A DNA stretch of 64,000 nucleotides from Geosiphon pyriformis (taxonomy: Eukaryota > Glomeromycota > Glomeromycetes > Archaeosporales > Geosiphonaceae): assembly GCA_016748015.1 (NCBI GenBank), contig JAAOMT010000523.1:880423-944422 (forward strand). The letters are read 5' to 3'. Positions 59,890 through 64,000 of the stretch are shown one piece after another. The notes under the pieces were generated by a model, which saw only the letters and a program-made list of their open reading frames with translations, was not told where the DNA came from and made no database searches. The first letter of the stretch is position 1. Each line of letters starts with the position of its first letter. The translations under genes were made by a program, and so were the position numbers.

Positions 59890-62437
59890 CCATACAATCA
59901 ACTTGGCAACCTAATTGGTTCATGAGTTGTTATGTAATAATGCTGTCTGCTGATCCACTATTAAGGATCAGTTTAATGAACTGACTATCAGCTTTGGCAT
60001 CAGTGTACATCACAGTAATGGGTTTGGGATTGAGAGTGGCTCCACTAAAAAGAGGTATTTTGGTTGGTTTTTTGATTTCAAAGGGAAAAATTGCTGCTAA
60101 TAATTTGTCATTAGTGATAGTTGCTGATAGAATATTGTTAATAAGTAATTTTGGATTGATTTCTAGGTTTTTGGGTGTGGTGTTTTCTGAAGTCATCAAG
60201 AGACTTAAATAGTTCTGGAAATTTGGATATTGAATATATCCAATTTCTAAACTCCACTGTTGTGGTCTTAAAGATTGGGTTGAAGTACTGGGAATTGATT
60301 GATGTATAACCATTGCCAATCTTTAGTTCTGTTAGATATGAGTAATTTTTGGTCTTTGTATTCCAATGATTAATTGAGCTAAGTTTGCTGGCAGTGTTTA
60401 AATTTGTTGGAGCTAATAAATTACTTGGGATTGCAGCTAATAGATAAGTTATAACTGCAGTTGATAAACTATAAATATTGAAGACTGATAAATTGGTAGT
60501 TAATATATTGGCTACTGTGTTATGGGTAAGTAATTTGGTTGATATGATTTTGAGTTTGATTGATAATTTGGAGTTTGGAACCAGCAATTGGGATTTTAGT
60601 ATTGATTTTTTGATCATGAGATATTGCTATAAATTTGGCAACTGGCTTTAATATGTTCTTGTTTACCACAATTGTAGCAAACACATATCTTTGGTTGCCA
60701 TGATTGATTGGTTGATAATGATGAACATGTCTGATTTTGGAAACAATTTGAGTTTCCTGAATTATTATGTCATTGTAAAAGTTAATAAATTGTTTGATTG
60801 TTAGCTAAGTATTCCTCTAATTTTTGATTGATTGAATTGCTGAACTGTTTCAATTTGGAATCCAAGTCAAATAATTCATTTATTACTAGATTTATGGCTT
60901 TGGTGTGGTTGGCTTTTAATTCAGCTGTTTCAAAATCTTGGGCATAAGTAACTGCTGCTTGAAGATCTGCTGAGTGTAATGAACATATGTGTTGAAAAAT
61001 GCTATTGTGCAGGCCTTGAATGAATTGATTTAGAACTTGTGATGCTGTGAAATAATTGACTTGTATTGTCTGAATTTGGTACAGATTCCTATAGAAGTGT
61101 TCTAAGTAAGTAGTGACTGCTTTAGTTTTTCTTTGTTTAATAATGGTAAAAGTATTAACTAAGCAATTAATACTATTATTGTTGCTGAAATATTGTAAAA
61201 ACCCAAGCTTAAATGCATTGAAATCCTGAGGTTTGTTGACCAAGCTTTAATACCATGAGTTAGCAGTATTTTGAAGAAAGTATGAGATGGCTTGCATGAC
61301 TTTGGCGTCATTTCATCTGTTGGCTGTAATGGTTTTTTTGATATCATTTAGCCATATTTGGGCATCATCTTCTTTGCCAGTAAATTTTTCAATCTTGATG
61401 ATTGGTGCATATGCTATTTGTTATTGTTGTTGTGATGGTTGTTAAAGTGGTTGTTACAATTGCTATTGATGTAGTATTTGCAGCTGTTAAATTAATTCAA
61501 TTGGTGGCTGGTCAATTACATTTATTAGAGATAAGTTTTGTTGATTAATTATGTCAGGGTTTGAATTGTTCTGATTTTGTGGAGTTTGAAGATTCAGAGT
61601 TTCAATTTCTGGATTTTTTAAAATTGGGTTTTGTTGAGTTTGAATGTTTGGAGTTTTGATTTCTGAGTTTTTGACAATTGGGTTTTGGTAATTGAATTTC
61701 ATATTGTCATCTTTTTTTTTTGATTCCATTACTTTCCAAAAACTTGAAATTCTGAAATCTGGTAAAGATAGCAGTAATCAAAATCCTAATAAAATTGGTA
61801 ATTGCGATTTAAATCCTTCAAAATATTTGCCATAGGTTCCTAATAGATTAGTTTTTGATTGTTTACTTTAAAATAGTATTTGTGCCAATGATGTTTTTAC
61901 ATTTAATGTGGACATGTCTGTTAATAAAATGTTAATGACACTTTTGAATATATAGTGGTATAATAGATTGTTTAGTGATTCAAGTCTTGTTTTCTTTCAA
62001 GTAGATGGTTGTATTTTTTGAAGTATTACTGCTGATGTTTGTAGTTTTTCTTTGTCTTTGTTTGCATAGATAATTGGATATCTTTGTTGGGTGTAATATT
62101 CAATTTTTTTATTGATTTTAGTAAGGATTGCTGTGAAATTATGATTTGCTGGTAGGCTGGTATTTTGAATTAATTCATTGTAGAAATTTTCCTTTGCAGA
62201 GTCAATTTCTACTGGTACTCCTAACAAATATAAGATTCTCTTGTTGACATAAAAGTTAAAGGCTAATTCTGCTAATAGGTAATTGTTGGTTAATTCCAAG
62301 TGTTAACAGTAGTGTTGAAATAAGGATTTGGTAAATTCTAAATGGTTTGTCCTTATTTTTTTTAATTCTGCCACTTTTAGATGGTTGGATATTGGTGCTG
62401 GTTTTCTGTAGAATTATACCTCACAGGAAGCACCAAA
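59890..62437 (-). mobile_element. Element C, segment 3 (gag and protease start)
   Basis: Minus-strand interior from the primer binding site (62418-62435, TGGTGCTTCCTGTGAGG) to the protease. Gag starts at GTGGCAGAATT (62374), with capsid region 60780-61400 and a CCHC knuckle CYNCGKQEHIKASC at 60638-60679. The protease active site reads LNSGSADSIIT (Asp is Asn), followed by TAA at 59930-59932. Downstream coding continues at 49587. Confidence 0.9.
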
Positions 62438-63275
62438 TGTTACAGGTAATTATTTGGAGTCTCAAATCAAATAACAAACCCATAACTTGGTGCTAATAGC
62501 TAATTTGATTGTTATAATCTGAAGATTTTGGTTGAGTTTTTTGTATAATAAACAGAGATTTAATGGTTGTTTTTTATAGTCTCCCAGAATCACAATTTTG
62601 TCAATTTTTTTTCGGCTTGGTGGCTGACAATTCTCTAGTAAGCAATCTGTATTTCATACATGTTTTATCCACTTGCAAAAGTTTTTTACCAGGCAATTTT
62701 TAACATCAATAACTCAGTGCTTTAATCTTTAATCAATTAGTTAACAACAAAAAATAACAAAAAAATAAAAGAAAAAAGAAAATAAAAGAAAAAAAAATAA
62801 AGAAATAAGCCAAGGCAATAAATGTTAGTATTTTATTAATAGCCATGATCAAGAGCTATTGTTCCAGTGTGGTTTAGGTATTAGCTATTATTAACATAAA
62901 GAATTAATAGTAAAGAGTAGATTAAAATAACAAATAATTATTTATTGATATTTTGTGAATTAAAAAGTTGCTTAGATAAAATCTAAACTGAGAGATCTGT
63001 TCTTTCTACTTCTAACACTACTGCTATATATACATAATTGAGATTCTTCAATTCTTCAATTCTTTTTACCAGGAATCCTGGAATTTTTAGAATCTTGCAA
63101 TTCCTTTGAGAAGAATTCTGGAATTTTGAAATCCTGTGATTCTTTGTATGAGAATTTTGAAATTTTTAAAATTCTGCAATTTCTTTAAGAGAAATTCTGG
63201 AATTCCCCATTTACTATGGCTACTTCTGATTGGCTAATTTATATGCTAATATACTTTTTATACTCTCTAAGTACA
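62438..63275 (-). repeat. 5' LTR of element C
   Basis: 838 bp, the partner of 32173-33012. It starts TGTTACAGG on the plus strand and ends with a shortened AAGTACA. Differences from the partner are almost all transitions. U3-type repeats are at 63040-63205. Confidence 0.88.
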
Positions 63276-64000
63276 GTCAGGGAGATTTTAAATTTCATAG
63301 ATTAATTCTGGAATAATCCACAAAAAATTCTTGTAATCTAATTGGTGTTCAGCATTATTAGCATAGAGAATTTGATAATACTTTATTGATCAAATACTTC
63401 AAATAAAAATCAAAACTAACAATAGAAACATACTTTTATAAACACAAAGTTTCAGAATCTATAAGGATTTACACAACTTTATATAATAGTTTTTTATTAA
63501 ATTGGAGTTAAAATTACGTCTTGCTTTATAATAAATGTCAAAGACTTACCCTGTTTATTTGAATTTCTTACCAGTAAATATGACAAAAGTCAATTAGTAA
63601 AATGTGAGACCAAAAAAAGTTAAAAATGGTGACATGCATTAGTTAGTGTTGCAGCAGAAAGAATAATGGAAATAACTAAATATTTTTTTAGATTAACTAT
63701 ATTACTTGACTTTCTAAACAATTACTCTTTATGTGAAAAACATTATGATTAGATTGTTGTTAAAAAGTTTTTTATTAAACAAATTACTAAATCAAATAAT
63801 TCAACTTTTTTAGATTTAGAAAAAACAGAAAAAAAAAGACCAAGACTTTCTAATGATAACAAGTTGTTAGAATTAGAAAAAACTTTTTCTAATTTTGGAG
63901 TCCAAGTATTCTTGTCAGATCCAATATATGAAGTTTATATAAAATGAATACAGGAGCTAAAAGATATCAATTAGCAATTATTATCTGAGAATATAACATT
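63276..64000 (+). pseudogene. Decayed coding-like sequence of an unrelated repeat
   Basis: Beyond the C LTR the sequence changes to GTCAGGGAGATTTT..., not part of the gypsy family; it may be a terminal inverted repeat of a DNA transposon. From about 63708 a plus frame reads NNYSLCEKHYD, stop, IVVKKFFIKQITK, then a Lys/Glu-rich coiled-coil-like stretch with two further stops (63946 and 63973), running off the window. The Cys/His pair suggests a zinc-finger or transposon protein, but the family is not certain. Confidence 0.35.

Noticed and set aside
32173-63275. Treating the minus-strand segments at 48698-49587 and 59890-63275 as separate elements
   Set aside because: Their ends line up with the breakpoints of D and E, the protease frame rejoins, and the two LTRs are the same length and type. 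One interrupted element is simpler.

Overview
The window looks like nuclear DNA of a filamentous fungus. Genes are split by short introns (mostly 55-115 nt), spacers are extremely AT-rich with many (ATA/TAA)n tracts, and the right-hand 38 kb is nested Ty3/gypsy-type retrotransposons. The retroelement style (long Gln/Asn-rich gag, dUTPase inside pol, near absence of CpG) and the expanded orphan-gene type at 22.9-25.7 kb suggest an early-diverging Mucoromycota genome, most likely an arbuscular mycorrhizal fungus (Glomeromycotina). The lineage is inference; the fungal assignment is firm.

Layout. 1-3.9 kb: microsatellites and a GC-richer island (1.14-2.64 kb) of decayed coding-like sequence. 3.9-5.8 kb (-): ORC2. 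5.8-10.1 kb: AT desert with a hairpin element and a second GC-richer relic. 10.1-11.3 kb (+): secreted 3D-domain protein with a 60-bp tandem repeat. 11.5-12.2 kb (+): RNA polymerase I/III subunit AC19. 12.4-12.6 kb (-): possible small membrane protein. 13.1-13.9 kb (-): POLD4/Cdm1-type DNA polymerase delta subunit. 14.1-15.0 kb (-): exosome subunit CSL4. 15.3-17.3 kb (+): aspartate aminotransferase. 17.6-22.4 kb (-): ten-exon RBBP6/Mpe1 protein. 22.95-25.8 kb (+): eleven-exon orphan gene with two nonsense codons, cut off by a retroelement.

25.8-63.3 kb is a nest of one retrotransposon family. Layout: LTR - gag (CCHC) - protease - Cys-rich zinc module - acidic Ser/Asn-rich linker - dUTPase - linker domain - RT - RNase H - integrase - conserved unknown C-terminal region - polypurine tract - LTR. 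Copy A (25814-29988, +) and copy B (30278-32172, +) are truncated and flank a small inverted fragment. Element C (-, 32173-63275) is one element with two LTRs. It is interrupted by a solo LTR of another family (34464-35432), by full-length element D (+, 38816-48697) and by full-length element E (+, 49588-59889). The target sequence resumes exactly after each insertion, with 4-bp target duplications. Every copy is dead: protease DSG, RT YxDD and many Gln/Trp codons are broken, mostly by C/G to T/A transitions. The last 700 bases hold another decayed repeat.

The host genes are housekeeping functions: replication (ORC2, POLD4), RNA polymerase, RNA decay and 3' processing (CSL4, RBBP6/Mpe1), and amino-acid metabolism. 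They are neighbours rather than a pathway. Exon joins were worked out by hand from splice signals, reading phase and family similarity.
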